DNA from: G963701675 sp963701675
GTDB lineage: Bacteria > Planctomycetota > Planctomycetia > Gemmatales > Gemmataceae
Direction of reading: 5' to 3'
DNA: 64,000 nt
Assembly: GCA_963701675.1 (NCBI GenBank)
Contig: OY969623.1
Span: 2,418,001-2,482,000, forward strand
A program made the position numbers and the translations under genes. The first letter of the stretch is position 1; each line of letters starts with the position of its first letter. The notes under the pieces are model-generated. The model was not told where the DNA came from and did no database searches. It was given only the letters and a program-made list of their open reading frames with translations. Of the stretch, positions 47,030 through 55,175 are shown one piece after another.

Positions 47030-47556
47030 GGCAGTTCACGATGATCTTCCGACTGTCGCAAAAACTGAACGCCAAGATCAAAGCCGGGACATTGGGTTCA
47101 CTGCCAATGCACGAAAATCCCTATGCGGACTGGTCGGCTCATTTGTTCGTTGCGGATCGAGCGCAGTACATCATCTTGAGCAACACGAAGTCGCTCTATT
47201 CCAATGTGCTGTACGGGAAAGGCATCACGAACGACAGCCATTTCATCATGCGTGCTTTGAGCAGTATTCGGGAGTTCATGGAAGCAGACGGACAGGAATT
47301 CGCGTACCATCGCTTTATCGTTCCTGCGAGTGGATCAGTCCGATTCGCCAAGGCATTGGATCGCTCCGTCACAGGTTCGATGAAGGACCAAATTAACCAT
47401 GCAACGGCGTGGCTGACGGAAGGTGACATTTCGCCGTTCGACGTTGGATTCAAACTCAGCGACATCCTTTTGTCGGCGCTCGCACGCAGTGAATCCTTCC
47501 CTTGCGGCAAGCCACAAGAGGCGTTCAAGGCGTTGATGAGCAGCGTCGAATTGTGA
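47026..47556 (+). CDS. DUF6933-like protein
   Basis: This 176-residue protein begins FTMIFRLSQKLNAKIKAG, then WSAHLFVADRAQYIILSNTK, SLYSNVLYGKGI and IREFMEADGQEFAYHRFIVP. This is the pattern of the DUF6933 family (short proteins of unknown function with 'L-x-x-W-x-A-x-L-x-x-x-x-R-x-x-x-x-L-x-x-N-x-x-T'). Coupled to the preceding gene by a 4-base overlap. The internal MIF start six residues in is also possible. Confidence 0.65.
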   Translation: MRQFTMIFRLSQKLNAKIKAGTLGSLPMHENPYADWSAHLFVADRAQYIILSNTKSLYSNVLYGKGITNDSHFIMRALSSIREFMEADGQEFAYHRFIVPASGSVRFAKALDRSVTGSMKDQINHATAWLTEGDISPFDVGFKLSDILLSALARSESFPCGKPQEAFKALMSSVEL

Positions 47557-47589
47557 GCGATCGACGAGGATCGGGAGAAAACAAATCCC

Positions 47590-47967
47590 ATGAACCCCAG
47601 CAAAATCTGGATCGAATAGTGCGAAGCTGCGAGGGGGATTGAGAACGAATTCGGCACGGTCAACGCCTTGCAGTATCTCGTCGGCGAGAAGTTCTTGAGT
47701 TATTTGCAAGCTGCCGAGACGGATGCCGAGTTTCGGGCGGAAATCCCGACCTTCGTTGCCGAAATCAAGGCCATCTTCGAACGTTGGCAACTTGCCGAGT
47801 ACCTTGAAAAGGCAGGCTGGACGGAACCGTTCGATGCGAACATCTACGAGGACGAAGGCGCCGAGGTCATCGAGACGGAACGCAATGACAACCTGCGGCG
47901 TGCGGCCAATGAACTGTTGTTGATTGAGCGGGCGAAGGAGTGGTTGCTGGAAGGAAGCGACAAATGA
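47590..47967 (+). CDS. Hypothetical protein with in-frame TAG at codon 10
   Basis: From ATG at 47590 the frame reads MNPSKIWIE, then TAG (47617-47619), then CEAARGIENEFGTVNALQYL, VGEKFLSYLQAAETDAEFRA and LAEYLEKAGWTEPFDANIYE. The sequence after the TAG is clearly the same protein, because it matches the usual layout 'W-I-E-Q-C-E-A-A-x-G-I-E-x-x-F-G' of small proteins found in this phylum. A CAG-to-TAG change of one Gln codon would explain it. It overlaps the next gene by four bases. Confidence 0.6.
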
Positions 47968-48295
47968 AAAAGAAGAATTCATCGGGACGAAAGCATTCAG
48001 AAGCAACCAGCGCAAGTCGAGAGGTCGCTCGTCTTGAGGACATCCCGAACGTCGGTCCCTCCATCGCCGCTGATCTTCGGCAACTAGGGGTTACCAACCG
48101 AGCGAGTTACTGGGTCGTGACCCTTTTGTGATGTACGACGACCTGTGCCGCATAACTGGTCAGCGCCACGACCCGTGCTTGCTGGACACTTTCATTGCCG
48201 CCGTCCGGTTCATGGCAGGTGAACCGAAAAGGCCGTGGTGGAAGTACACGGCGGAGCGGAAACGAGAACTGGCACGAAAGTCGCCGACAGTGTGA
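47964..48295 (+). CDS. Helix-hairpin-helix Cdd1-like (pathogenicity locus) protein, one frameshift
   Basis: The first frame has a basic N-terminus and RLEDIPNVGPSIAADLRQLG, a helix-hairpin-helix motif. After a one-base break near 48094 a second frame continues PSELLGRDPFVMYDDLCRIT, GQRHDPCLLDTFIAAVRFMA and GEPKRPWWKYTAERK. Together they give the ~110-residue layout of the Cdd1/'pathogenicity locus' family, thought to bind DNA through the HhH motif. The ATG overlaps the stop of the gene before it. Confidence 0.65.
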
Positions 48296-48415
48296 ACCAG
48301 CCCGTCTGCGACGCTTCATTCGCCACCGTCCATGAAATGCAAATCATCTATCCGCCGCATCAATCGATGCTCGGGGTCGGCGATTACGGCGCAACCGGAC
48401 GATCCTGTCGCCGTT

Positions 48416-48819
48416 TCACCAGGTGCTCGCCGTCCGTGCCACTAATCTGCCGGTCTGGTCCTTGACATCCCACTCGACGTAGCCCAAGGTGCTTCCCGCC
48501 TTCACGACCTTTGCCTCGGCGGTCAGAGTCGCCTTCCGAACGGCCCCAAGGAAATTGATTTTCAATTCGATGGTCGTGAACGTCTCGCCCTCTTCTAGCG
48601 TGCTGGCGTAGGCGAACCCCATCGCGGCGTCGGCCAGGTCGCAGTAGATGCCGCCGTGCAACGTCCCCATCGGGTTGTGATAGCGCTCATCGGCCTCCAT
48701 CTCGAAAACGGCTCGACCCGTTCGATAGATTTCAGAACGAACCCCAACAACCTGCCAACCGGAGGTGGGGGTAATTCACCACGCAACATCTTTTGACTGA
48801 ACTCAATTATGGTCGACAT
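48416..48819 (-). CDS. PaaI-type hotdog thioesterase, one frameshift
   Basis: Two frames combine to ~134 residues. The first (from 48819) reads STIIEFSQKMLRGELPPPPV and GRLLGFVLKSIE. The second, after a break near 48722, reads GRAVFEMEADERYHNPMGTL, HGGIYCDLADAAMGFAYAST and NFLGAVRKATLTAEAKVV. The HNPMGTLHGG block with DLADAAMG is the substrate-site signature of PaaI/YdiI-like acyl-CoA thioesterases. Substrate unknown. Confidence 0.7.
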
Positions 48820-48890
48820 TTGTTATGCCTCCGCCACAGTGAGAGTCATCGGCGTCTGACGGCGTGCCTTCACCAAGAACATGCGCACGC

Positions 48891-49061
48891 CTACGCCGAT
48901 TCGGACACCTTCTGCCTCAGGCAGTTTTGGCAATACCACGGAGCAAGCGTTTTCACAGGCTTCGGGCTTTTTTTCCGGCAATTGGCGCATCGGAAGCGTT
49001 TGCCCTTCGCGGCAGTTTTTGGGCGGATTTTCTTGCCAGTCCTGAAAATGTGCTTTGCCAT
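48891..49061 (-). CDS. Small cysteine-rich (zinc-ribbon) protein
   Basis: A 56-residue basic protein starting at MAKHIFRTGKKIRPKT, with FRCANCRKKSPK and PWYCQNCLRQK providing two CxxC pairs. It resembles ribosomal-protein-sized zinc ribbons and could bind nucleic acid. No strong ribosome site is visible, so the start and reality are moderately certain. Confidence 0.5.
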   Translation of the reverse strand: MAKHIFRTGKKIRPKTAAKGKRFRCANCRKKSPKPVKTLAPWYCQNCLRQKVSESA

Positions 49062-49155
49062 GTAAATCTGCAAAGTCAACAAAGACCTGCCCGGCCCATT
49101 CGAACCGGACAGGCGACGATTCATTCCCTAAAAGTAGTGGTCCCGATTCACTCCG

Positions 49156-49323
49156 TCAAAAGCATCCTGAGTTGCGGCAGCATCGTTTGAACCGTTTGCC
49201 GGAGCCGCACGGACAGAGGTCGTTCCGACCCAATTTCTCGGCTAGTTCTTTGCAACCGTGAACGATGCGCACGCCACGCTTCACTCTCGCCTCAGAAGCG
49301 AATCCTCTGCGACGTTTGCTCAT
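49156..49323 (-). CDS. SEC-C motif small protein
   Basis: A 55-residue basic protein beginning MSKRRRGFASEARVKRG and ending with a complete SEC-C zinc motif, GRNDLCPCGSGKRFKRCCRN. SEC-C domains bind zinc and are common on SecA and on free-standing small proteins. It faces the same way as the zinc-ribbon gene 95 bases downstream. Confidence 0.65.
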   Translation of the reverse strand: MSKRRRGFASEARVKRGVRIVHGCKELAEKLGRNDLCPCGSGKRFKRCCRNSGCF

Positions 49324-49448
49324 CGCCTCGAAAAAAAGGCCTGGCCTTCGTGGTCTTGCTGCTCCATGATCCACCGCCTTTCTGCGAGAATAGTTTGGGG
49401 ACGAACATCCCAGACGCGGACACAGACGAAACAACTGAGGTTCGCCTA

Positions 49449-49847
49449 ATGACCGAACCAACCTGCCACCGTCTATTGTTGATTAAGCTTCCCGGCACCT
49501 TCGCCGTTTGCAAGCTCGACAAAGCCGCCGCCATACCCACCTGGGCGACAAGCAGTGACATCTTCTCCGTGACCCGCACCACGGACGAACTTTCCATCGC
49601 CTGCCTTCAGTCGATTGTTCCCGAGAGTGTTCAGTGTGAACGCGACTGGCGGTGCTTGCGAGTAGCCGGAACCATCGACTTTGCCGAGGTCGGTGTCTTG
49701 GCTTCACTGGTGATTCCATTGGCCGAGGCGGGAATCAGTGTCTTCGCAATCTCGACGTTCGACACCGACTACCTTCTGGTCAGGGAAACGGACTTTGAGA
49801 AGGCCTTGGCCGCATTGCAGGCGGCGGGTCACTCGATAATGAAATGA
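49449..49847 (+). CDS. ACT-domain protein
   Basis: A 132-residue protein made of two small ligand-binding ACT-like units: LLLIKLPGTFAVCKLDKAAA, FSVTRTTDELSIACLQSIVP, WRCLRVAGTIDFAEVGVLAS and LVIPLAEAGISVFAISTFDT, then DYLLVRETDFEKALAALQAA. This is the standard layout of stand-alone ACT proteins (CASTOR/ACT_7-like) that sense amino acids. The ATG at 49449 begins right after an in-frame stop. Confidence 0.8.
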   Translation: MTEPTCHRLLLIKLPGTFAVCKLDKAAAIPTWATSSDIFSVTRTTDELSIACLQSIVPESVQCERDWRCLRVAGTIDFAEVGVLASLVIPLAEAGISVFAISTFDTDYLLVRETDFEKALAALQAAGHSIMK

Positions 49848-49916
49848 ACGACCAATTCACCGAAGCTGCTTTGTCCATCCATCAACCGAGCCGAGAACGC
49901 CGTATACACCCAGGGC

Positions 49917-50108
49917 GTGGACATGACCGCAATCCCGAAGCCGAGGGAAGAATGGAAAGAGGAACTGAAACGGCTTGCGGCCATGCCCAACGGCCTCGAC
50001 AAGCTTTATTCGGTCCTGACCAGAAACTTCATCCAATTCGAAAAACTTCCGATTGGGACACTCATGACTGAAGCGATTCTGGACCACGAATACTCGAACA
50101 CGAAATAG
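49917..50108 (+). CDS. Hypothetical small protein
   Basis: A 63-residue frame starting at GTG: AIPKPREEWKEELKRLAAMP, NGLDKLYSVLTRNFIQFEKL, PIGTLMTEAILDHEYS. Composition is natural. The frame is open further upstream (SINRAENAVYTQGVD), so the true N-terminus may lie within the end of the ACT gene or be disturbed by a frameshift. Family unknown. Confidence 0.4.
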   Translation: MDMTAIPKPREEWKEELKRLAAMPNGLDKLYSVLTRNFIQFEKLPIGTLMTEAILDHEYSNTK

Positions 50109-50176
50109 CGACAGGAAACGGGCCAGCTTAGTCACGGCGTATGAGGAGGGTGAATGAGCCGACCGGTTCCGAAGGA

Positions 50177-50371
50177 TCATTCTTTCTCAGCAGGCCACCA
50201 GTGCAATTCACCACTGGCAGAAATATACCCCTTGTTGTGGCCGTCCTTGTCCACGATGAAAAAGTCGTAAACCTGCGAGGGAACAAGGACATGATCGTCG
50301 GGAACTTGGGCCAGAACGTCCTTTAGTTTGCCGACCTGGATTGCCGGTCGCTGGGGAGGTTGTGGAATCAC
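50177..50371 (-). CDS. Hypothetical small protein
   Basis: A 64-residue frame starting at a GTG that shares bases with the stop of the upstream NmrA-type gene, implying coupling: PAIQVGKLKDVLAQVPDDHV, PSQVYDFFIVDKDGHNKGYI, ELHWWPAEKE. Ordered and acidic; no family recognised. Confidence 0.45.
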   Translation of the reverse strand: MIPQPPQRPAIQVGKLKDVLAQVPDDHVLVPSQVYDFFIVDKDGHNKGYISASGELHWWPAEKE

Positions 50372-51342
50372 TACACTGTTTCTCGTTGAGAGGGCTTGGG
50401 TTCATTTTGGTCTTCGCCCAATGCCTTCTGGATGGCGTTACGGATCCCCATCGGGCGAACTGAAAACAATTCCAACGCCGAACGATCGTGAACCACCGTG
50501 GGGTTCTTCAATCCCTCTATCAAGTGCCGCCCGACTTCGAAACTTGCGGGCGTCACGAGCGCGAGCCACAAGCTCGACAGGTAGGGTGTCAGCACTGGAA
50601 CGGAGATTAGCCATCGCCGCAAATACTTCTGACGAGCATACTCGCGGATGATGTCGCCATAGGTCACAACATCCGAGCCGCCGATCTCGATAATACGACT
50701 CTTGCCCGGTTGCAGGTCCTTGGCTTCCAAGAGGTAGGACAACACGTCGTCCACGGCAATCGGCTGCGTTGGCGTCGAAAGCCATTTCGGACAAAGCATG
50801 ACCGGCAGCCGGTCGGTAAGTGACTTCACCAGGTCGAATGACAAGCTTCCAATTCCAATCACGAGTGAAGCTCGGAATTCGATGGTTTCCACGCCGGAAT
50901 CCTTGAGTATTTTCCCGACCTCATGGCGGCTGCGAAGGTGAGGCGACAGTTTCGGGTCGAGGTCGTCACCTAATCCGCCAAGGTAAATGATGCGCCGGAC
51001 ACCCGCCTTCATTGCGCCGTGTCCAAAGTTCAACGCGGCTTTCCGGTCCTCTTCCTCGAAGTCCTTCGAGCCGGACATCAAATGGACGAGGTAGTATGCG
51101 GTGTGGACGCCAAGCAACGCGGCGTTCAGCGACGAGGGATCGAGAACGTCGCCCTGAACGACCTGAGTCGCATTCTTGACACGCGTCCGCATCTTTTCAG
51201 GGTTGCGAGCCAAACACCGAAGTATGACCGGTTGCCGTTCAAGGAGGGGAGCGAGCCGACCGCCGACATAACCCGTTGCACCCGCCAGCAGGACGACAGG
51301 ATCATTCCAAAGTTCGCCATTAGTTGAGTCCGGTGGCGTCAT
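50371..51342 (-). CDS. NmrA/SDR-type NAD(P)-binding epimerase-like protein
   Basis: A 323-residue protein with an N-terminal Rossmann motif VVLLAGATGYVGGRLAPLLE (GxTGxxG, residues ~16-35), an arginine after strand 2 (LRCLARNPEKMR), QVVQGDVLD, and the family block YLVHLMSGSKDFEEEDRKAA. It continues RRIIYLGGLGDDLDPKLSPH, RSRHEVGKILKDSG (YxxxK replaced by atypical SDR features) and IEIGGSDVVTYGDII. This corresponds to atypical SDRs of the NmrA/'DUF2867-linked' type that act on quinones or sugars, or sense redox state. It is divergent from a DUF1990 gene, a frequent partner, sharing a 121-bp promoter region. Confidence 0.75.
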   Translation of the reverse strand: MTPPDSTNGELWNDPVVLLAGATGYVGGRLAPLLERQPVILRCLARNPEKMRTRVKNATQVVQGDVLDPSSLNAALLGVHTAYYLVHLMSGSKDFEEEDRKAALNFGHGAMKAGVRRIIYLGGLGDDLDPKLSPHLRSRHEVGKILKDSGVETIEFRASLVIGIGSLSFDLVKSLTDRLPVMLCPKWLSTPTQPIAVDDVLSYLLEAKDLQPGKSRIIEIGGSDVVTYGDIIREYARQKYLRRWLISVPVLTPYLSSLWLALVTPASFEVGRHLIEGLKNPTVVHDRSALELFSVRPMGIRNAIQKALGEDQNEPKPSQRETV

Positions 51343-51463
51343 CGTTTTCGGTCGGATCCCCAGTTAGGAATCGGGTTGTATTGCGGATACTATTCTAGGG
51401 GGGCATTTTGCCCTCTATCGAAACACAGCAGATTCTTGGCCGTGGGCGAGATCGAAGGTAAGG

Positions 51464-52072
51464 ATGATGTCGTTACGAAAACCTTCTGCCGAAGCCATTC
51501 GTTGCTTCCTAGCGGCGCAGGCGAAGTTCGACTTCTCCTATTCGGCAGTTGGAGCGACGGCGACGACACCCCCGGTTGGCTACGAAGTAGACCACACCCG
51601 CGTCAAACTGGGCGAGGGTGAGGCAGTGTTCAAGGAAGCAAACGCCGCATTGCGACGATGGGAGCACTTCCGGCTGAGCTGGGTAGAGCCGTGGTCAACG
51701 ATTACTCCGATTCAGCCCGGCGAGGTCGTGGCGGTAATAGGGCATGTCGCTGGTTTGTGGTGGCTCAACGCCTGCCGGATTATCTATGTCGTGGATGAGC
51801 CAGGACCAATCACCAGGTTCGGCTTCGCCTATGGAACTCTGCCCGGCCATGTCGAGCGCGGGGAAGAACGATTCGTAGTCGAGTGGGACCGAGCCACGAA
51901 CAGCGTGTGGTACGACATCTTGGCCTTTTCAAGACCCAACCACTTCTTGACGCGGCTCGGCTCTCCGATTGTACGTCGCCTTCAGAAACTATTCGGGCGG
52001 GAATCGGCGGCGTCGATGCTCAAGGCTGTTTGCTCGGGCGACAAGATTGAACCCTGTCCCAGTATGACCTAA
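51464..52072 (+). CDS. DUF1990 family protein
   Basis: A 202-residue protein with the DUF1990 landmarks: FDFSYSAVGATATTPPVGYE, VFKEANAALRRWEHFRLSWV, ITPIQPGEVVAVI, NACRIIYVVDEPGPITRFGF and GHVERGEERFVVEWD. The family has a steroid/lipid-binding-like fold of unknown function. Divergent from the NmrA-type gene. A decayed copy of its middle segment lies at 44817-44918, so this locus has been partly duplicated. Confidence 0.8.
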   Translation: MMSLRKPSAEAIRCFLAAQAKFDFSYSAVGATATTPPVGYEVDHTRVKLGEGEAVFKEANAALRRWEHFRLSWVEPWSTITPIQPGEVVAVIGHVAGLWWLNACRIIYVVDEPGPITRFGFAYGTLPGHVERGEERFVVEWDRATNSVWYDILAFSRPNHFLTRLGSPIVRRLQKLFGRESAASMLKAVCSGDKIEPCPSMT

Positions 52073-52252
52073 ACCGGACCGCGCCAAAGGGGTGCCAGAG
52101 AATTCGTTAGCAGCCCGCCAACAATCTCGGCGACCATGTACCCGGCAGTAAGCACCATAGTCGGTGCAAGGCGCTTCCCGCCCCTCGTCCGTTTGGTGTG
52201 CCGATGGCCGTGGTATTGCGTATCTTCTCCGCTAACTCCTTACGAACCTGAC

Positions 52253-53128
52253 CTACTCCGCATTCCGCTCACGCATTGATTGAACCAGTTGTTGCATCAG
52301 TCGTTGCATCTCACCGGCGGGCAAATTCGCGCGTTGGCCGTGCCCTGGCAAGATCCATTCGAAGCGATGGCCGGCCAGCCTCGCCATCGACTCGATCTGT
52401 TCCTTCCACGAATACCAGCAGTAGTCTTCAGAGGCTGCGAGCCGATGGGCGTCCCGGTCCCAATCTAAATGGTCGCCAGTGAATAGAAATCGCTCGTTGA
52501 AGAGTAAAACGCAGTGGCCTTTCGTGTGTCCCGGTGTGTGAATAGCCATGAAGCCGGGGGCCAAATTCCACGGCCCCGTGTCGTCGAGTACGACTTCTGC
52601 ACTGGGTTGGGATGACAACTCATCTCGATGAATGATTCGGCGGCTTCCGAAATGATCGGAAAAGCGTGCGGCATCTGCCACGTCATCACGATGGGTCAGA
52701 AAGATGTGAGCAATGCCGCCGAGCGATTCCAACTGCTTCACAAGTGGCGTCACAAACTTCGGCGAATCAATTAGCCAATTGCCGTCCGGGTTCCGAATGA
52801 AGTAACTGTTGCCGCCATACGACTTCGGCGAGTTGTAGCCGCAGTAGAAGACCGGCGCTTCAAGGAGGAACGGGAAGTCATTCATCACTCCCTTAACGTC
52901 ATCATCACCGAGGCAACCAATCGAACCCGTGGGGCAGGCAAGAAGTGCCCGCAATGCTTGCCGTCGTTCCGAATTAGTCGCTGGCTGTGTTCTAACGAAC
53001 GAAGTTTCAACGGCTTCTCCGAACACCGAAGGCGCGATCTGGCGACAAGCATCGCAGTCGATGCAGGTTGAATCGACGAAGAAATCACCAGGAACGTTTT
53101 CAGGCACGCGCTTTTTGGGGTTCGCCAT
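52253..53128 (-). CDS. Ferredoxin domain fused to a metallo-beta-lactamase fold hydrolase
   Basis: AAGGAGG places the start at the ATG 53128. In the 291-residue chain residues ~18-75 form a 4Fe-4S ferredoxin: STCIDCDACRQIAPSVF with a distant LLACPTGSIG supplying the last cysteine. The rest is an MBL-fold domain: FLTHRDDVADAARFSDHFGS (degenerate HxHxDH, first His retained, HRDDVAD), IHTPGHTKGHCVLLFNERFL, FTGDHLDWD and WILPGHGQR. Metal sites are partly altered, so hydrolase activity is uncertain. Such ferredoxin-MBL fusions occur in cyanobacteria and planctomycetes; function unproven. Confidence 0.8.
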   Translation of the reverse strand: MANPKKRVPENVPGDFFVDSTCIDCDACRQIAPSVFGEAVETSFVRTQPATNSERRQALRALLACPTGSIGCLGDDDVKGVMNDFPFLLEAPVFYCGYNSPKSYGGNSYFIRNPDGNWLIDSPKFVTPLVKQLESLGGIAHIFLTHRDDVADAARFSDHFGSRRIIHRDELSSQPSAEVVLDDTGPWNLAPGFMAIHTPGHTKGHCVLLFNERFLFTGDHLDWDRDAHRLAASEDYCWYSWKEQIESMARLAGHRFEWILPGHGQRANLPAGEMQRLMQQLVQSMRERNAE

Positions 53129-53282
53129 CACGATCCTCCTTCATCTATCTTACCGTTGAAGGAGGTTCAAGAACCGCTCAGGATACCGGTGTAAGAAACG
53201 GGCTCGCTGAGCATCGGACGAAAGGATCGCCGTTTCGGTAGAATGGCTGCCCGCATGCACGATGCCAATTGAGGTACACCGA

Positions 53283-53828
53283 ATGGACATCTCCGCGGAA
53301 TTCATGTCGGCCATCATCAACGCGTTCGAGGCCAACAAACGTCTGGCGGATCGAGCCGTCGAACAAGTGCCAGATGAGAAACTCCACTCGGCGCTCGATG
53401 CCAACACAAATTCCATTGCCGTCATCATGAAGCACATCGCCGGGAAATTGTTCTCTCGCTGGACTGACTTCTTGACCACTGATGGCGAGAAGCCGTGGCG
53501 GAATCGAGATGAGGAGTTCGTGGACTACTTCGCCAGCCGGGCGGAAATCGTTGAGTTGTGGGAGCGGGGGTGGGCTTGTTTATTAAAGACGCTCAAGAGC
53601 CTGAAACCGGAAGACCTCGAAAAGACGGTAACAATGCGTGGGGAACCGCATTCGGTGCCGTTGGCCCTTGAATGCTCATTGGGTCACACCTGTTATCACA
53701 TCGGCCAGATCGTTCAAGTTGCCAGATTCCACGCGGGTGACAAGTGGACCACCCTGACGATTCCCAAGGGAGGTTCGGAACAATTCAACAAAACGAATTG
53801 GGGTCAGGGGGAGAAAGTACGTTCGTAG
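53283..53828 (+). CDS. DinB-like (DUF1572) metal-binding protein
   Basis: A 181-residue four-helix protein with the DinB/YfiT layout: FMSAIINAFEANKRLADRAV, NSIAVIMKHIAGKLFSRWTD (first His), VPLALECSLGHTCYHIGQIV (second and third His as HxxxH). These three histidines bind a divalent metal in the superfamily. Some members are thiol transferases for bacillithiol or mycothiol; most are uncharacterised. Divergent from the ferredoxin-MBL gene. Confidence 0.8.
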   Translation: MDISAEFMSAIINAFEANKRLADRAVEQVPDEKLHSALDANTNSIAVIMKHIAGKLFSRWTDFLTTDGEKPWRNRDEEFVDYFASRAEIVELWERGWACLLKTLKSLKPEDLEKTVTMRGEPHSVPLALECSLGHTCYHIGQIVQVARFHAGDKWTTLTIPKGGSEQFNKTNWGQGEKVRS

Positions 53829-53849
53829 GTCATTTCACCGACGGAATCA

Positions 53850-54767
53850 TCAGTTTCCGCCAATCCCCGCCAACGCACATTCAATCATGTCCATCCGGGC
53901 CAGACCTCTCCTGAGCGATTCGGAGATGCCAGACTCGCCCCAGAAAGCTCCCGCCAACTGCCCGCAGATGGCTCCAGTAGTGTCGGCGTCATCGCCCAGA
54001 TTAACAGCTTTCAATACGGCTTCCTCAAAGCTTGAAGCGTCGTGAAACGCCCACAATGCCGCCTCCAAGCTTTTGACCACCCAACCTGAACCTTCGATGG
54101 CAGCATTGTTCCGATAACTTCCGTGAGCAACCTTCAGAATCAAAGGATGAAGCGGCTTGATGTCGTTGAGTGTTTTCATTGGCTTCCAATCCGGTGAAAG
54201 CACGACGGCACGGTCTTCACCGTTGACCAAGGCAGCCAATACGGTCGCCAGATACCGACGTGCGGAGCGGCAGGACTCGCTGGCGTGTGTCGGCAGACTT
54301 GATTCTTCTGCTAACCGCGAAAGCTCCTCGATGTTGTTCGGATAAAGTCCCGAGTGCCGAATCGGTACAGGTGCCAGGCGCATAATTGACCCATTGCCGC
54401 TCAAATACTCGGACGTGACGCCGGATGCAAGTGCATTCCCGTGTTCGACGAAATTGTTGAGCGCGGTCCTCGTGGTGATGCCGATGTCGAAGCATCTCCC
54501 GTTCACTGAATACTTGCCGTCCTTCCACCACTCGACGTAACGGCTCGCTTGATCGTTCAAGTCCCAGCCCACCGAAACCATGCTGTCGGCCAGGGCCAAG
54601 GCCATGCTGGTGTCGTCGGTCCACTCTCCGGCTTTGAGCCCGTGTGGCCCGCCGCTGCGGTAGCCGGTGACTGGCGCGAAACTGCCGGGACTTTTGAATT
54701 CGACGGCGGCACCCAGGGCATCGCCCACTGCCAAGCCGATCAGGGTTCCTCGGCGATGGTCAGTCAT
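53850..54767 (-). CDS. ADP-ribosylglycohydrolase (DraG-like)
   Basis: A 305-residue enzyme beginning HRRGTLIGLAVGDALGAAVE, then AGEWTDDTSMALALADSM (the TDD aspartates bind magnesium), YLSGNGSIMRLAPVP, and AVNLGDDADTTGAICGQLAG (second metal motif DDADT). These are the conserved metal and ADP-ribose sites of DraG/ARH-type hydrolases, which remove ADP-ribose from proteins or nucleic acids. Downstream of two small genes on the same strand; no ADP-ribosyltransferase is adjacent. Confidence 0.9.
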   Translation of the reverse strand: MTDHRRGTLIGLAVGDALGAAVEFKSPGSFAPVTGYRSGGPHGLKAGEWTDDTSMALALADSMVSVGWDLNDQASRYVEWWKDGKYSVNGRCFDIGITTRTALNNFVEHGNALASGVTSEYLSGNGSIMRLAPVPIRHSGLYPNNIEELSRLAEESSLPTHASESCRSARRYLATVLAALVNGEDRAVVLSPDWKPMKTLNDIKPLHPLILKVAHGSYRNNAAIEGSGWVVKSLEAALWAFHDASSFEEAVLKAVNLGDDADTTGAICGQLAGAFWGESGISESLRRGLARMDMIECALAGIGGN

Positions 54768-54779
54768 TCCAATCCTCGT

Positions 54780-55175
54780 TCATTTCTTTCCGACATCGCA
54801 GTAGCACTGACAAAGCCTCCGACCAACTTCCGCCGGCACACCGATTTTCGCCATATCCTCGGCACCAGTGGAAATCGCAATTAAGGCAGCCAAGAGCCTT
54901 TTTTCGTCTTCATCGGGCAACTCTTCGCCACCGAGAAACTTCTCGTGGTAATCACGCCATGCCGCCGCGATGGTTGACCAAACCGCCACTTCCCGTTCCG
55001 GGTGCATATCGCGCATGAATCCAATCTCAAATTCCTCCAGAGTCATGTTAGTGTGGCGTCCGATCGCATTGAACACAGTGCGGATTTGGTCGAGTAATTC
55101 GGTTGGCAGCGACTCGTGTCGGATTGGGCCTGGTTGAAGGTCACTGAGTTTGACTTGTTGGGTCTTTTTTCTCAT
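54780..55175 (-). CDS. Hypothetical protein (fused in frame to the hydrolase upstream)
   Basis: From the ATG at 55175 the 131-residue product reads KKTQQVKLSDLQPGPIRHES, LLDQIRTVFNAIGRHTNMTL, EVAVWSTIAAAWRDYHEKFL, GAEDMAKIGVPAEVGRRLCQ. Helical, acidic, unknown family. In the present sequence no stop separates it from the upstream hydrolase frame. Since the ATG context (AATGAG) would give an ATGA overlap with a shifted hydrolase frame, a missing or extra base may have joined two coupled genes. Confidence 0.6.
   Translation of the reverse strand: MRKKTQQVKLSDLQPGPIRHESLPTELLDQIRTVFNAIGRHTNMTLEEFEIGFMRDMHPEREVAVWSTIAAAWRDYHEKFLGGEELPDEDEKRLLAALIAISTGAEDMAKIGVPAEVGRRLCQCYCDVGKK

Noticed and set aside
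47617..47619. TAG as pyrrolysine
   Set aside because: Pyrrolysine use is confined to few lineages with methylamine enzymes; a single CAG-to-TAG change at a Gln position explains it.
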